Shown here: positions 1 through 8,161 of the stretch, piece after piece
Numbering within the stretch: position 1 is the first letter of the stretch
How the letters are laid out: each line of letters starts with the position of its first letter
Assembly (NCBI GenBank): GCA_902805735.1
Contig: CADCTW010000189.1
Span: 1-38,584, forward strand
DNA from: an uncultured Gemmatimonadota bacterium
GTDB taxonomy: Bacteria > Gemmatimonadota > Gemmatimonadetes > Longimicrobiales > Longimicrobiaceae
DNA: 38,584 bases
Reading direction: 5' to 3'
Position numbers and translations under genes: made by a program
Notes under the pieces: generated by a model
Told to the model about the DNA's origin: nothing
Seen by the model: the letters and a program-made list of their open reading frames with translations, nothing else
Databases searched by the model: none

Positions 1-40
1 CGGCCGCCACCAGGGCGAGCGCGGACAGGGCACGTTTCAT
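1..40 (-). CDS. N-terminus of a secreted protein, cut by the window edge
   Basis: The complement of the first 40 bases reads as an ATG followed by MKRALSALALVAA, a typical start of a signal peptide (two basic residues, then a hydrophobic run). A purine-rich ribosome binding site, GAGGAG, lies about 8 bases upstream of the ATG (near position 50). Only 13 codons are inside the window, so the product cannot be named; export is the only supported inference. Confidence 0.6.
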   Translation of the reverse strand, partial: MKRALSALALVAA

Positions 41-338
41 CGCATCCACTCCTCGGAAAGGTCGTTCGGGGGCGGCCTCGCGGGCCGCGATGTCGGGGGT
101 GCGAAGATCTTAGCGGCCCGGTTCCACGCACGGCAAGGGCAAAGCTGTCCTCCCCGCCGGAAAACAGCCGTCCCCCCGCGCGGACAGCGGGTGCGGACGG
201 CGCGTGGTGCAGTTGGCGGAAAATCCTGATTCTGCTTAACTATTTGGGAGATGCGGGGTTGGCGGATCGGTTGGCATCCTGCTTGCCCTTAGGTGGGGCC
301 AATCGGACGATGCACATCCCGAAACGGAGTTTGCCACG
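41..338. other. Intergenic region with divergent start signals
   Basis: About 300 bases separate two divergently transcribed secreted-protein genes. No convincing small gene was seen. The right half holds the plus-strand promoter annotated at 213-241; the left half holds the ribosome binding site of the minus-strand gene. The rest is GC-rich with no clear repeat. Confidence 0.5.
213..241 (+). promoter_or_regulatory. Candidate extended -10 sigma-70 promoter
   Basis: TTGGCG (213-218), a 17-base spacer, then TTAACT (236-241) preceded by TGC, giving an extended -10. Initiation would fall near 248, leaving a leader of about 90 bases before the ATG at 339. The block GGCGGAAA-N10-TGCTTAACT recurs with identical spacing at 25655-25681 ahead of the sensor kinase, which strengthens both calls. 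Confidence 0.55.
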
Positions 339-1028
339 ATGAAGAGCAACAGGCTTTCCCTTTCCGCTTTCCTCGCGCTGGCCGCGATGCTTTCCGCGTC
401 GCCCGCCGTGGCGCAGGGGAGGGGCCATGGGAACGACAAGCACGACCGCCCGCGCCATGAGGCCCGCCGCGACGACGACGACCGCAAGGAGCGCGAGCGC
501 CGCGCCGAGGACGAGCGGAAGCACCTCGAGCGCCGCGCCGAGGAGGACCGGAAGTACCGCGAGCGCCGCGCCGACGAGGACCGGAAGTACCGCGAGCGCC
601 GCGACGACCGCTACGAGCGTGAGCGCCGCGAGGGCACCCGCTTCGAGCGCCGCGAGGGCCGCGGCGTGCCGCGCGGCTGGTGCCAGGGCCGCGGCAACCC
701 GCACAACACCGCCGCCAACTGCGGCTACCGGGGCTCCATGGACGGCGTGTACCGTGACCGCGAGGGCGTGCTGCGCGACCGCAGCGGCCGGGTGATCATG
801 GGCGACGGGCGCGTCTACGATCAGCGCCGCGGCACCTACAGCCGCTCTGGCACCTCGGGCAGCTACGGGTCCTACGAGGCCGGCCACGCAGAGTACCACC
901 GCTGGCACGACCAGCAGTGCAGGGACCGGGCGCGCGACGGCAGCGTGATCACCCGGCTGCGCGTGGCGGCCGAGTGCAAGGCCGAGCACGACGCCTGGCA
1001 CCGGCAGCAGGGTACGACGCACCGGTAA
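339..1028 (+). CDS. Secreted highly charged protein of unknown function
   Basis: A 229-residue protein with a clear signal peptide: MKSNR, a hydrophobic stretch to about residue 20, and a probable cleavage site after AVA (residues 23-25). Residues 30-110 are almost entirely Arg, Glu, Asp and Lys, in imperfect repeats built on ERRADEDRKYR, likely a charged single helix or coiled coil. The C-terminal half (about 115-229) looks folded and has four Cys, at GWC, ANC, QQC and AEC, which could form disulfides after export. The start has a purine-rich ribosome binding site about 10 bases upstream. No family was recognised. Repeat copy A1 begins 12 bases after the stop and may terminate transcription. 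The repeated charged codons are a likely place for length variation. Confidence 0.75.
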   Translation: MKSNRLSLSAFLALAAMLSASPAVAQGRGHGNDKHDRPRHEARRDDDDRKERERRAEDERKHLERRAEEDRKYRERRADEDRKYRERRDDRYERERREGTRFERREGRGVPRGWCQGRGNPHNTAANCGYRGSMDGVYRDREGVLRDRSGRVIMGDGRVYDQRRGTYSRSGTSGSYGSYEAGHAEYHRWHDQQCRDRARDGSVITRLRVAAECKAEHDAWHRQQGTTHR

Positions 1029-1039
1029 ACAGCGGGGGC

Positions 1040-1097
1040 TCACACAGAGACACAGAGGCACGGAGAACTTCTTCTCCGTGCCTCTGTGGCTTTGCGC
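1040..1097. repeat. Palindromic repeat family A, copy A1
   Basis: Inverted repeat with arms at 1051-1067 and 1072-1088 (17 bp, perfect) around loop CTTC. The left arm extends to 1040 in the family pattern, but the outer right side is degenerate. It lies just after the stop of the charged secreted protein. Both arms carry ACGGAG where most copies have ACAGAG, a paired change. Confidence 0.85.
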
Positions 1098-1154
1098 ACC
1101 CGTCAGGGCGCGAGGGGGTGAAGACCGCTGCTGCGGGCTGTGTATCCTGACCCA

Positions 1155-1352
1155 TGCGAGCCCGCTTCAGCGGGCTTCCCGTGGTTCCAGCCGGGCGTTT
1201 CAACGCCCTGCGTGGCGGTCGGTGCCTGCACCGCGTTCCAGGCTCCGTGCACGCGGCAGGGCGCGAGGGGATAAATCCCCCCGCTGGAAACACGGGAAGC
1301 CCGCTGAAGCGGGCTTCCCGTAGTTCCACCCGGGCATTTCAACGCCCGGCGT
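1155..1352. repeat. Hairpin-rich repeat family B, copy B1
   Basis: A mosaic of short perfect hairpins: AGCCCGCT-TC-AGCGGGCT at 1159-1176, a 14-bp stem with a 2-base loop at 1292-1321, and CCGGGC/GCCCGG around 1330-1349. The GGGGATAAATCCCC-like motif just before the long stem and the stem itself recur at 27671-27783. REP/BIME-like intergenic repeats are the nearest known analogue. No coding signal was accepted here. Confidence 0.75.
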
Positions 1353-1380
1353 CGCGCCCGGCGCCTGGCGCCGATGGAGC

Positions 1381-1432
1381 ATACACAGAGGCACGGAGAA
1401 GAAGTTCTCCGTGCCTCTGTGTCTCTGTGTGA
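1381..1432. repeat. Palindromic repeat family A, copy A2
   Basis: Arms at 1383-1400 and 1405-1422 (18 bp) around loop GAAG, with the outer part of the right arm (to 1432) matching the family. It sits 14 bases beyond the 3' end of the minus-strand protease gene, a terminator-like position. As in A1, both arms carry CACGGAG. Confidence 0.85.
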
Positions 1433-1445
1433 CCCCAGCGGTCGA

Positions 1446-2621
<1,176 letters not shown>

Positions 2622-2770
2622 GGGAGTACCTCATGAGGGCGTGAACGAGCGGGGGGCGCCGGATGTGGCACCTCGACCAGCTGCGACCGTTAAAAGCAGC
2701 TTCGGTGCCGCATTTGTTCCGTTCGTAAACCTACTTCTTGCAATGGTTTGCGTTTAGGGTCCGAATTAGA

Positions 2771-2791
2771 GGCGCACCAATCTGGTGCGCC
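2771..2791. terminator. Perfect 9-bp hairpin in the protease upstream region
   Basis: GGCGCACCA (2771-2779), a 3-base loop, then TGGTGCGCC (2783-2791). It lies downstream of the small membrane-protein gene on the minus strand and upstream of the protease. No T-tract follows on either strand, so termination is only a possibility; an operator or mRNA structure would look the same. Confidence 0.4.
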
Positions 2792-2808
2792 GTGCATCAG
2801 TTTGCCGC

Positions 2809-2872
2809 GCACAGAAACGAACGGAGGCACGCAGACGGTATCGTCTCCGTGCCTCTGTGGCTCTGCGCGAGC
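2809..2872. repeat. Palindromic repeat family A, copy A3 (degenerate left arm)
   Basis: The right arm (CGTCTCCGTGCCTCTGTG, about 2842-2859) matches the family. The left arm is recognisable (AACGGAGGCACGCAGACG) but has lost part of its pairing. It abuts the stop codon of the small membrane-protein gene at 2873. Confidence 0.7.
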
Positions 2873-3091
2873 CTACTGTTTCGCCAGGCCGTTCGCCCAT
2901 CCCTGGATCAGCGCCATCAGGATCATTCCGGCCGCCATCCCGGCGAGCTCGTCCGCATTCTGGGCGGGGAGCGGTCCGATGCCGTTGTAGGCCAGGAGCG
3001 AGGCCACCCCGAGCGCCGGGGCGGCGACGAGCACGAACAGGAGGACACGGCGGGAGAGGGGACGACTGGAAAGCCTGCCGGGGATGTGCAT
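2873..3091 (-). CDS. Small membrane protein, unknown function
   Basis: A possible 72-residue protein: a basic N-terminus (RLSSRPLSRR), a hydrophobic segment at about 17-36 (VLLFVLVAAPALGVASLLAY) long enough to span the membrane, and a second apolar segment at about 49-68. It fills the gap downstream of uvrA on the same strand. The ATG at 3091 has no good ribosome binding site, so the start is uncertain. No family was recognised. Support comes from the membrane-like composition and from the family A repeat starting exactly at the stop, the usual position for that repeat beside genes here. Confidence 0.45.
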   Translation of the reverse strand: MHIPGRLSSRPLSRRVLLFVLVAAPALGVASLLAYNGIGPLPAQNADELAGMAAGMILMALIQGWANGLAKQ

Positions 3092-3199
3092 CGCGGGTCT
3101 TCGTTCGGGAGGAAACGGTGGACGGAGAAGAGAAACGGACGATGCCCCGCGCGGGTTTCGTCCGCTTCCCCTGGTGGTGCAGATGTGTGAGATCGTGGT

Positions 3200-6067
3200 C
3201 TAGGCGGTTGCCCCGGCCCTCTCCAGCAGGGGCACGAGGTAGCGCCCCGTGACGCTCTCCGCCACCCCCGCCACCTCCTCCGGGGTCCCCATCGCCACCA
3301 CGAGCCCGCCGTCGGGGCCGGCGCCGGGGCCCAGGTCGATCACCCAGTCGGCCGTCTTGATCACGTCCAGGTTGTGCTCGATCAGGACCACCGTGTGCCC
3401 CGCGTCCACCAGGTCGTCCAGCACGCGCAGGAGCTTGCGAATGTCGTCCATGTGCAGGCCGGTGGTGGGCTCGTCCAGGATGTACAGCTTCTTGCCGCCG
3501 CGCCGCGCGCCCAGCGCCAGCTCGCGCGCAACCTTGATGCGCTGTGCTTCGCCGCCGGACAGGGTGGGGGCGGGCTGGCCCAGGCGCAGGTAGCCGAGCC
3601 CCACCTGCTGCAGGTGCCAGAGCGCCTGGCCCAGCCGGTCTTCGTGGATGAAGAAGCGGATCGCCTGGTCGATGGTCATCTCCAGCACGTCGCGCACGCT
3701 GCGCCCCTTGTACCGCACCTCCAGCACGTCCGGCTTGAAGCGCGCGCCGCCGCAGATCTCGCAGGGAACGAAGACGTCCGCCATGAAGACCATCTCCACC
3801 TCCACCTGCCCCTCGCCCTTGCACGCCTCGCAGCGCCCGCCCGTGACGTTGAACGAGAAGTGCCCGGGGGTGAACCCGCGCTGCACCGCGTCCGGCTGAG
3901 AGGCGAAGATGCGCCTCACCTCGTCCCAGGCCTTGATGTAGGTGACCGGATTGGAGCGGGGGGTGCGCCCGATGGGGCTCTGGTCCACCAGCACCACCTC
4001 GCGGATGCCCCCGGTGCCGCTCATCCGGTCGTACTCGCCCACCCCTTCGCCCATGTGGCGCTTGGCCGAGGTCTCGCCCCCGGACAGCTCCCGCTCCAGC
4101 GCGCGGTAGAGGACGTCGTGCACGAGCGTGCTCTTCCCCGAGCCGGACACGCCGCTCACCACCGTCAGCGCGCCCAGGGGGATCTCCACGTCCACGCCGC
4201 GCAGGTTGTGCTCGCGGGCGCCCTCGATGCGCAGCCGCTGACCGCGCGTGGCGCGCCGCCGCTCCGGCACGGCGATCTCCTCGCGGCCGGAAAGGAAGCG
4301 GCCGGTGATGGTGTCGGCCTGCATGATCTCGGCGAGCGTGCCCTCGAACACGAGGTGGCCGCCCAGCTCGCCGCTCCCCGGCCCCAGCTCCACCAGGTGG
4401 TCGGCGATGCGCATGGCCTCGGGGTCGTGCTCCACCACCAGCACGGTGTTGCCGCCCTCGCGCAGGCGCACCAGCAGCGACAGCAGCCGGTCGTTGTCCG
4501 CCGGGTGCAGGCCGATGGTGGGCTCGTCCAGCACGTACAGCGTATCCACCAGCCGGCTCCCCAGCGCGTTGGACAGCGAGATGCGCTGCGCCTCGCCGCC
4601 GGAAAGGGTGCGCGTCTGCCGCTCCAGCGTCAGGTATCCCAGCCCCACGTCGTTCAGGAAGCCGATGCGCGACTCCAGCTCCTTGAGGATCGTCTCCGCG
4701 ATCCCCCGCTCCTGCGCGGAAAGGGGGGCAGGCGGGCAGGCGCCGTCTTCGCTGGGGAGCGGACCTCGCAGTGTCGCGGCCCAGGGGCGCAGGCGGGCCA
4801 GCGGCATCTCCGACACCTCGGCGATGGTGAGCCCGGCCACCTTCACCCGCAACGCCTCGGGGCGCAGCTTGGCGCCCTCGCACAGCGGGCAGGTGCGCGC
4901 GCTCTGGTACTGGCGGATGAAGACGCGGATGTACGCCTTGTAGCGCTTCTCCTCCAGCTCCTCGAAGAAGTCGAGCACCCCCTGGAAGCCGCGCGCCCCG
5001 TGCAGCACCTTGTGCCGGAACCCCTCCGGGAGATCCTGCCAGGGCGTGTCGACGGAGACGCCCTCCTTGCGGGCCAGGTCGGCCAGCTTCTTCCGCTTGG
5101 CCTCGTAGCGCGGCATCCGCCAGGGATCCACCGCGCCCTCGGCCAGCGACCGGGCGGGGTTGCAGACGATCAGCGACTCGTCCAGCCGCAGCACGGCGCC
5201 GAAGCCGGTGCACTCCGGGCAGCTCCCGTACGGGTTGTTGAACGAGAAGAGCTGCGGCGACGGGGTGGCGAACTCGATCTGCGGGTGGTCCGGGCAGCGG
5301 AAGCGGTCGGTGAAGCGCAGCGGCGCCATTCCCACGGGCACCACCACGGCCTCGCCCTCCCCCTCCGTGAACGCGGTGCCCAGCGAGTCGGCCAGGCGGC
5401 CGGACTGCTCGGCATCCACCTTGACGCGGTCCACCACCACCAGCAGCTCGCCGGCGCGCGTCAGGTCCACGCCCTCGGGAAGCTCGTCCAGGTGGATCTC
5501 GCCGCCGTCCGCCAGCACGCGCACGAAGCCCAGGGCGCGCAGGTTCTCCACCACCAGCGCGTGCGTCACGCGCGCCGACAACGGCAGGGGGAAGCACACC
5601 ATGGCGCGGGTGCCGGCCGGGAGGGCCAGCGTGGCGTCGGTGGCCGTCTGCACGCTGTCCGGGCGGATCTCGCGGCCGCAGGGGGCGCCGGGGTGCGGGC
5701 CGGGGCAGTAGGTGCGGCCCACCCGCGCCCACAGCAGGCGCAGGTAGTCGTACACCTCGGTCGCCGTGCCCACGGTGGAGCGCGACGTCTTGGTGGGGTT
5801 GCGCTGCTCGATGGCCACCGCGGGCGAGATGCCGTCCACGCGGTCCACGTCCGGCTTCTCCATCCGGTCGAGGAACTGCTTGGCGTACGTGGAAAGCGAC
5901 TCCACGTACCTGCGCTGCCCCTCCGCGTACACCGTGTCGAAGGCGAGCGACGACTTCCCCGACCCCGACGGCCCCGTGACCACGATCACCGCGCGGCGCG
6001 GCAGATCCAGGTCCAGGTTCTTGAGGTTGTGCTGCCGGGCTCCCCGGATGACGATGCGATCTTTCAT
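3200..6067 (-). CDS. uvrA: Excinuclease ABC subunit A (UvrA)
   Basis: The damage-recognition ATPase of nucleotide excision repair; it works as a dimer with UvrB in the cytoplasm. Full family length (955 residues). The first ATPase half has Walker [10 protein letters not shown] (32-40), later the signature LSGGEAQR and Walker [12 protein letters not shown]. The second half repeats this with [17 protein letters not shown] and [11 protein letters not shown]. The C-terminal zinc hairpin is intact (CEAC and CEIC, either side of the MVFMADVF strand). The first zinc module reads CPDH then CPEC, so one usual Cys is His. The ATG at 6067 follows a strong promoter by only 9 bases, with no Shine-Dalgarno sequence, so translation is probably leaderless. 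Confidence 0.97.
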   Translation of the reverse strand: MKDRIVIRGARQHNLKNLDLDLPRRAVIVVTGPSGSGKSSLAFDTVYAEGQRRYVESLSTYAKQFLDRMEKPDVDRVDGISPAVAIEQRNPTKTSRSTVGTATEVYDYLRLLWARVGRTYCPGPHPGAPCGREIRPDSVQTATDATLALPAGTRAMVCFPLPLSARVTHALVVENLRALGFVRVLADGGEIHLDELPEGVDLTRAGELLVVVDRVKVDAEQSGRLADSLGTAFTEGEGEAVVVPVGMAPLRFTDRFRCPDHPQIEFATPSPQLFSFNNPYGSCPECTGFGAVLRLDESLIVCNPARSLAEGAVDPWRMPRYEAKRKKLADLARKEGVSVDTPWQDLPEGFRHKVLHGARGFQGVLDFFEELEEKRYKAYIRVFIRQYQSARTCPLCEGAKLRPEALRVKVAGLTIAEVSEMPLARLRPWAATLRGPLPSEDGACPPAPLSAQERGIAETILKELESRIGFLNDVGLGYLTLERQTRTLSGGEAQRISLSNALGSRLVDTLYVLDEPTIGLHPADNDRLLSLLVRLREGGNTVLVVEHDPEAMRIADHLVELGPGSGELGGHLVFEGTLAEIMQADTITGRFLSGREEIAVPERRRATRGQRLRIEGAREHNLRGVDVEIPLGALTVVSGVSGSGKSTLVHDVLYRALERELSGGETSAKRHMGEGVGEYDRMSGTGGIREVVLVDQSPIGRTPRSNPVTYIKAWDEVRRIFASQPDAVQRGFTPGHFSFNVTGGRCEACKGEGQVEVEMVFMADVFVPCEICGGARFKPDVLEVRYKGRSVRDVLEMTIDQAIRFFIHEDRLGQALWHLQQVGLGYLRLGQPAPTLSGGEAQRIKVARELALGARRGGKKLYILDEPTTGLHMDDIRKLLRVLDDLVDAGHTVVLIEHNLDVIKTADWVIDLGPGAGPDGGLVVAMGTPEEVAGVAESVTGRYLVPLLERAGATA

Positions 6068-6076
6068 GTAACCGAA

Positions 6077-6105
6077 ATCATACCGAACCCCCGCACTCCT
6101 GTAAA
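6077..6105 (-). promoter_or_regulatory. Strong sigma-70 promoter of uvrA
   Basis: On the minus strand: TTTACA (6105-6100), a 17-base spacer, TATGAT (6082-6077), close to consensus with ideal spacing. Only 9 bases separate the -10 box from the ATG, so the start site should fall about 2-4 bases before the start codon. Confidence 0.65.
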
Positions 6106-6157
6106 GCGGCGCTCCCGAAGCGGTTGCGGGCGGGGAAGGGCTCCGTGCAAAGTCCGT

Positions 6158-7030
6158 TCAACCGCGTTGGGCCCAGCGGGGCCCGTTCCGCGCCACCTGG
6201 CTGGGGGGCACGCCGTACTCCGCGCGGAACGCCGTGGTGAAATGGCTGTGCGACGCGAAGCCCGCCTCCAGCGCCACCCACGAGAGGTCGCGGGGCCGCT
6301 GCGACATCAGCTCCAGCGCCAGGCGCAGCCGCAGGCGCACGAGGTACTGGTGGATCGGCACCCCCACCTCGGCCGAGAAGATCCGCGACAGGTGGAAAGG
6401 AGAAGCCCCCACCCCCCGCCCGATCTCCTCCAGCGTCAGCCGCTCGGAGAAGCGGCGCGCCAGGAGGTGCCGCACCGCCTCCGCCAGCTCGCGCGCGCGG
6501 GCGTCGCGGCTCCCCCGCGGCTCGCGCCCCGCGCCCCGGCAGGCATCGCGCAGGAGCTGGCGGAGGAGCGAAAGGGCGGTTTCCTCCACCTCCAGCGCGG
6601 TCGCTTCGGGCGCCCGCACCCTGCTCAGCAGCGCGTGGTGGAGGAGCGACGCCTCCGCCGACACCGGAGCGGCCGCGGCGGGAAAGCGAAGCTCCGCCCG
6701 GCCGGACGCGTGCTCGTCCACCTCCCCCACGAGGGCGCGGAGGAGGCCGGCATCGAGGAGGATGGCCGTGCTGCGCTGGCGATCGGCCCCCGGATAGACG
6801 GGGCGGACCGCATCGTGTGCGTTCACGAACACCGCGCTGGACGCGTCGCCCACCACCTGTGTGGCTCCCACGTGCACCCCGCGCGAGCCCGCCCGGTGCA
6901 GCCACACCTCGTAGTGGTTGGCCCGCTCCTCCGGCCCCGCTCCGGCCACCGTCCGCGGGCAGGTCCAATCCCCCGCCAGCAGGCTTCCGTTCTCGAAGTG
7001 GGCCCGCACCGGAAAACCTGGCTCCCACAC
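6158..7030 (-). CDS. AraC/XylS-family transcriptional regulator
   Basis: The C-terminal 100 residues are a classic AraC double helix-turn-helix. The first is around LTLEEIGRGVGASPFHLSRIF, the second around LSWVALEAGFASHSHFTTAF, ending in the typical YGVPPSQ. The N-terminal ~130 residues resemble the small cupin-like sensing domain of this family (HYEVWLHRAG and following strands). No ATG is available at a sensible place. The GTG at 7030, giving 290 residues, is the best in-frame start seen, but it lacks a clear ribosome binding site, so the N-terminus is uncertain; reading is open further upstream. The gene is divergent from the SDR gene at 7208, a common arrangement for a regulator and its target. 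The ligand is unknown. Confidence 0.85.
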   Translation of the reverse strand: MWEPGFPVRAHFENGSLLAGDWTCPRTVAGAGPEERANHYEVWLHRAGSRGVHVGATQVVGDASSAVFVNAHDAVRPVYPGADRQRSTAILLDAGLLRALVGEVDEHASGRAELRFPAAAAPVSAEASLLHHALLSRVRAPEATALEVEETALSLLRQLLRDACRGAGREPRGSRDARARELAEAVRHLLARRFSERLTLEEIGRGVGASPFHLSRIFSAEVGVPIHQYLVRLRLRLALELMSQRPRDLSWVALEAGFASHSHFTTAFRAEYGVPPSQVARNGPRWAQRG

Positions 7031-7122
7031 GGCTGGTTCGCGGAGTTGGGGGATCAGCTCGAAGCGGCGCGCAAGATTTCGAAAGCGCGCATCCGCGGTG
7101 GACCCTAACGTTCGCGGCGTTT

Positions 7123-7140
7123 CCGCTTGCGTGCAAGCGG
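7123..7140. promoter_or_regulatory. Perfect 8-2-8 palindrome in a divergent intergenic region
   Basis: CCGCTTGC-GT-GCAAGCGG lies between the divergent AraC-type and SDR genes, 68 bases before the SDR start codon. Its placement suits an operator. AraC proteins usually bind direct repeats, so another dimeric regulator is equally possible. Confidence 0.4.
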
Positions 7141-7207
7141 CGCCCCGCCGGGCCCCAGCCGTGGAGCTCCGGGGGGAGCGACCGACCTCAAACTTGGAGC
7201 GACCACG

Positions 7208-8116
7208 ATGCAGGTATTTCTCACCGGGGCCACGGGGCACATCGGCGGCGCCGTGGCGGAGGAGCTCATCCGCGCGGGGCACACGGTCACCGCGCTCGTG
7301 CGCAACGCCGGCGGCGCGGCCCGGGTGGCCGCGCTCGGCGCGAGCCCCCTGGTGGCCGACCTCCGGGAGCCGCCGTCGTACCGCGCCGCCGCCGCGGCCG
7401 CCGACGTGCTGGTGCACACGGCCTTCGAGTACACCCGCGACGGCTCCGAAGTGCATTCCACGGACCGCGCCGCGGTGGCCGCGATGCTCCAGGCCGCGCG
7501 CGAATCGGGCGCGGAGCGGCAGGTGATCTACACCTCCAGCGCCTACCTGCTGGGCGGCCTGCCGGGTCCGGTGGACGAGGACGTGGACACCGCGGGCGCA
7601 CCCGCCGGCAGCCAGTGGCGGCTCGCCGTCGAGCGCGACGTGCTCGGCTCCATGCGCGGCGCGGTGGTGCGTCCGGGCCTGGTGTACGGCGGGCGCGGGG
7701 GCACCATGCCCTACCTGTTCGGCCCGGCGGTGGAGCACGGCGCCGCCGAGTACCAGGGCGACGGGCGCAACCGCTGGACCCTGGTCTATCGGCGCGACCT
7801 CGCCGCGCTCTACCTCCAGATCGTGGAGCGGGGCGCGTCCGGCATCTTCCACGGCGTGGACGGAGCCCCGCTCACCGTCCGCGAGGTGGCCGAAGCCGCC
7901 AGCCGCGCCGCCGGCGCCGGGGGACGCACCCGCGCCATCCCCCACGCGGAGGGCGACGAGCACGCCGAGCGCGCGCTGTCGCGGGACGTGGCCGTCGTCG
8001 CCAGGCGGTCGCTGGAGCTGGGGTGGAAGCCCACCTTCCCGTCCTTCCTGGAAGGCGCGGACCAGGCATTCGCCGAGTGGAGCGCCTCACACAGAGGCAC
8101 GGAGGCACAGAGATGA
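7208..8116 (+). CDS. NAD(P)-dependent epimerase/dehydratase-like protein (extended SDR)
   Basis: A 302-residue Rossmann-fold protein. The dinucleotide motif TGATGHIGG is at residues 6-14, followed by VTALVR at the end of the second strand. Later elements fit atypical extended SDRs: VLVHTAFEY, VIYTSSAYLLG, AVVRPGLVYGG. The usual catalytic YxxxK is not evident: the Tyr of SSAYLLGG has no Lys four residues on. It may therefore be a reductase or binding protein rather than a classical dehydrogenase. The ATG has GGAG at about 9 bases. The last residues (ASHRGTEAQR) are encoded by repeat A4, which also supplies the stop. The substrate is unknown; the divergent AraC-type gene may control it. Confidence 0.85.
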   Translation: MQVFLTGATGHIGGAVAEELIRAGHTVTALVRNAGGAARVAALGASPLVADLREPPSYRAAAAAADVLVHTAFEYTRDGSEVHSTDRAAVAAMLQAARESGAERQVIYTSSAYLLGGLPGPVDEDVDTAGAPAGSQWRLAVERDVLGSMRGAVVRPGLVYGGRGGTMPYLFGPAVEHGAAEYQGDGRNRWTLVYRRDLAALYLQIVERGASGIFHGVDGAPLTVREVAEAASRAAGAGGRTRAIPHAEGDEHAERALSRDVAVVARRSLELGWKPTFPSFLEGADQAFAEWSASHRGTEAQR

Positions 8117-8148
8117 AGTCGTCTCCGTGCCTCCGTGTCTCTGTGTGA
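8087..8148. repeat. Palindromic repeat family A, copy A4
   Basis: Imperfect inverted repeat (about 27-base arms) between the convergent 3' ends of the SDR gene and metG. The left arm overlaps the SDR coding end. Its loop region ATGAAGTCGT is the reverse complement of that in copy A7, showing that the element occurs in both orientations. The right arm carries GCCTCCGTG, matched in the left by CACGGAGGC. Confidence 0.85.
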
Positions 8149-8161
8149 GCCCCAAAAGTTT

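Noticed and set aside
1040..1097. Insertion sequence or transposon ends
   Set aside because: The palindromic repeats have no enclosed transposase and no visible target duplication; each copy is a stand-alone hairpin.
1078..1432. Several short open frames in the gap after the first gene
   Set aside because: They translate repeat arms (for example peptides rich in HTEARR or LCLCVS) and occur wherever family A repeats lie.
2766..5732. Long minus-strand frame overlapping uvrA in another phase
   Set aside because: Arg/Pro/Gly-rich shadow of uvrA.
3374..7108. Long plus-strand open frame opposite uvrA and the AraC-type gene
   Set aside because: A shadow of uvrA; His/Leu/Gln/Arg-rich composition with no domain and spanning two unrelated genes.
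7031..7963. N-terminal extension of the AraC-type protein to an upstream ATG, giving 601 residues
   Set aside because: It would run through the divergent SDR gene on the other strand and has no protein-like character before about residue 285.
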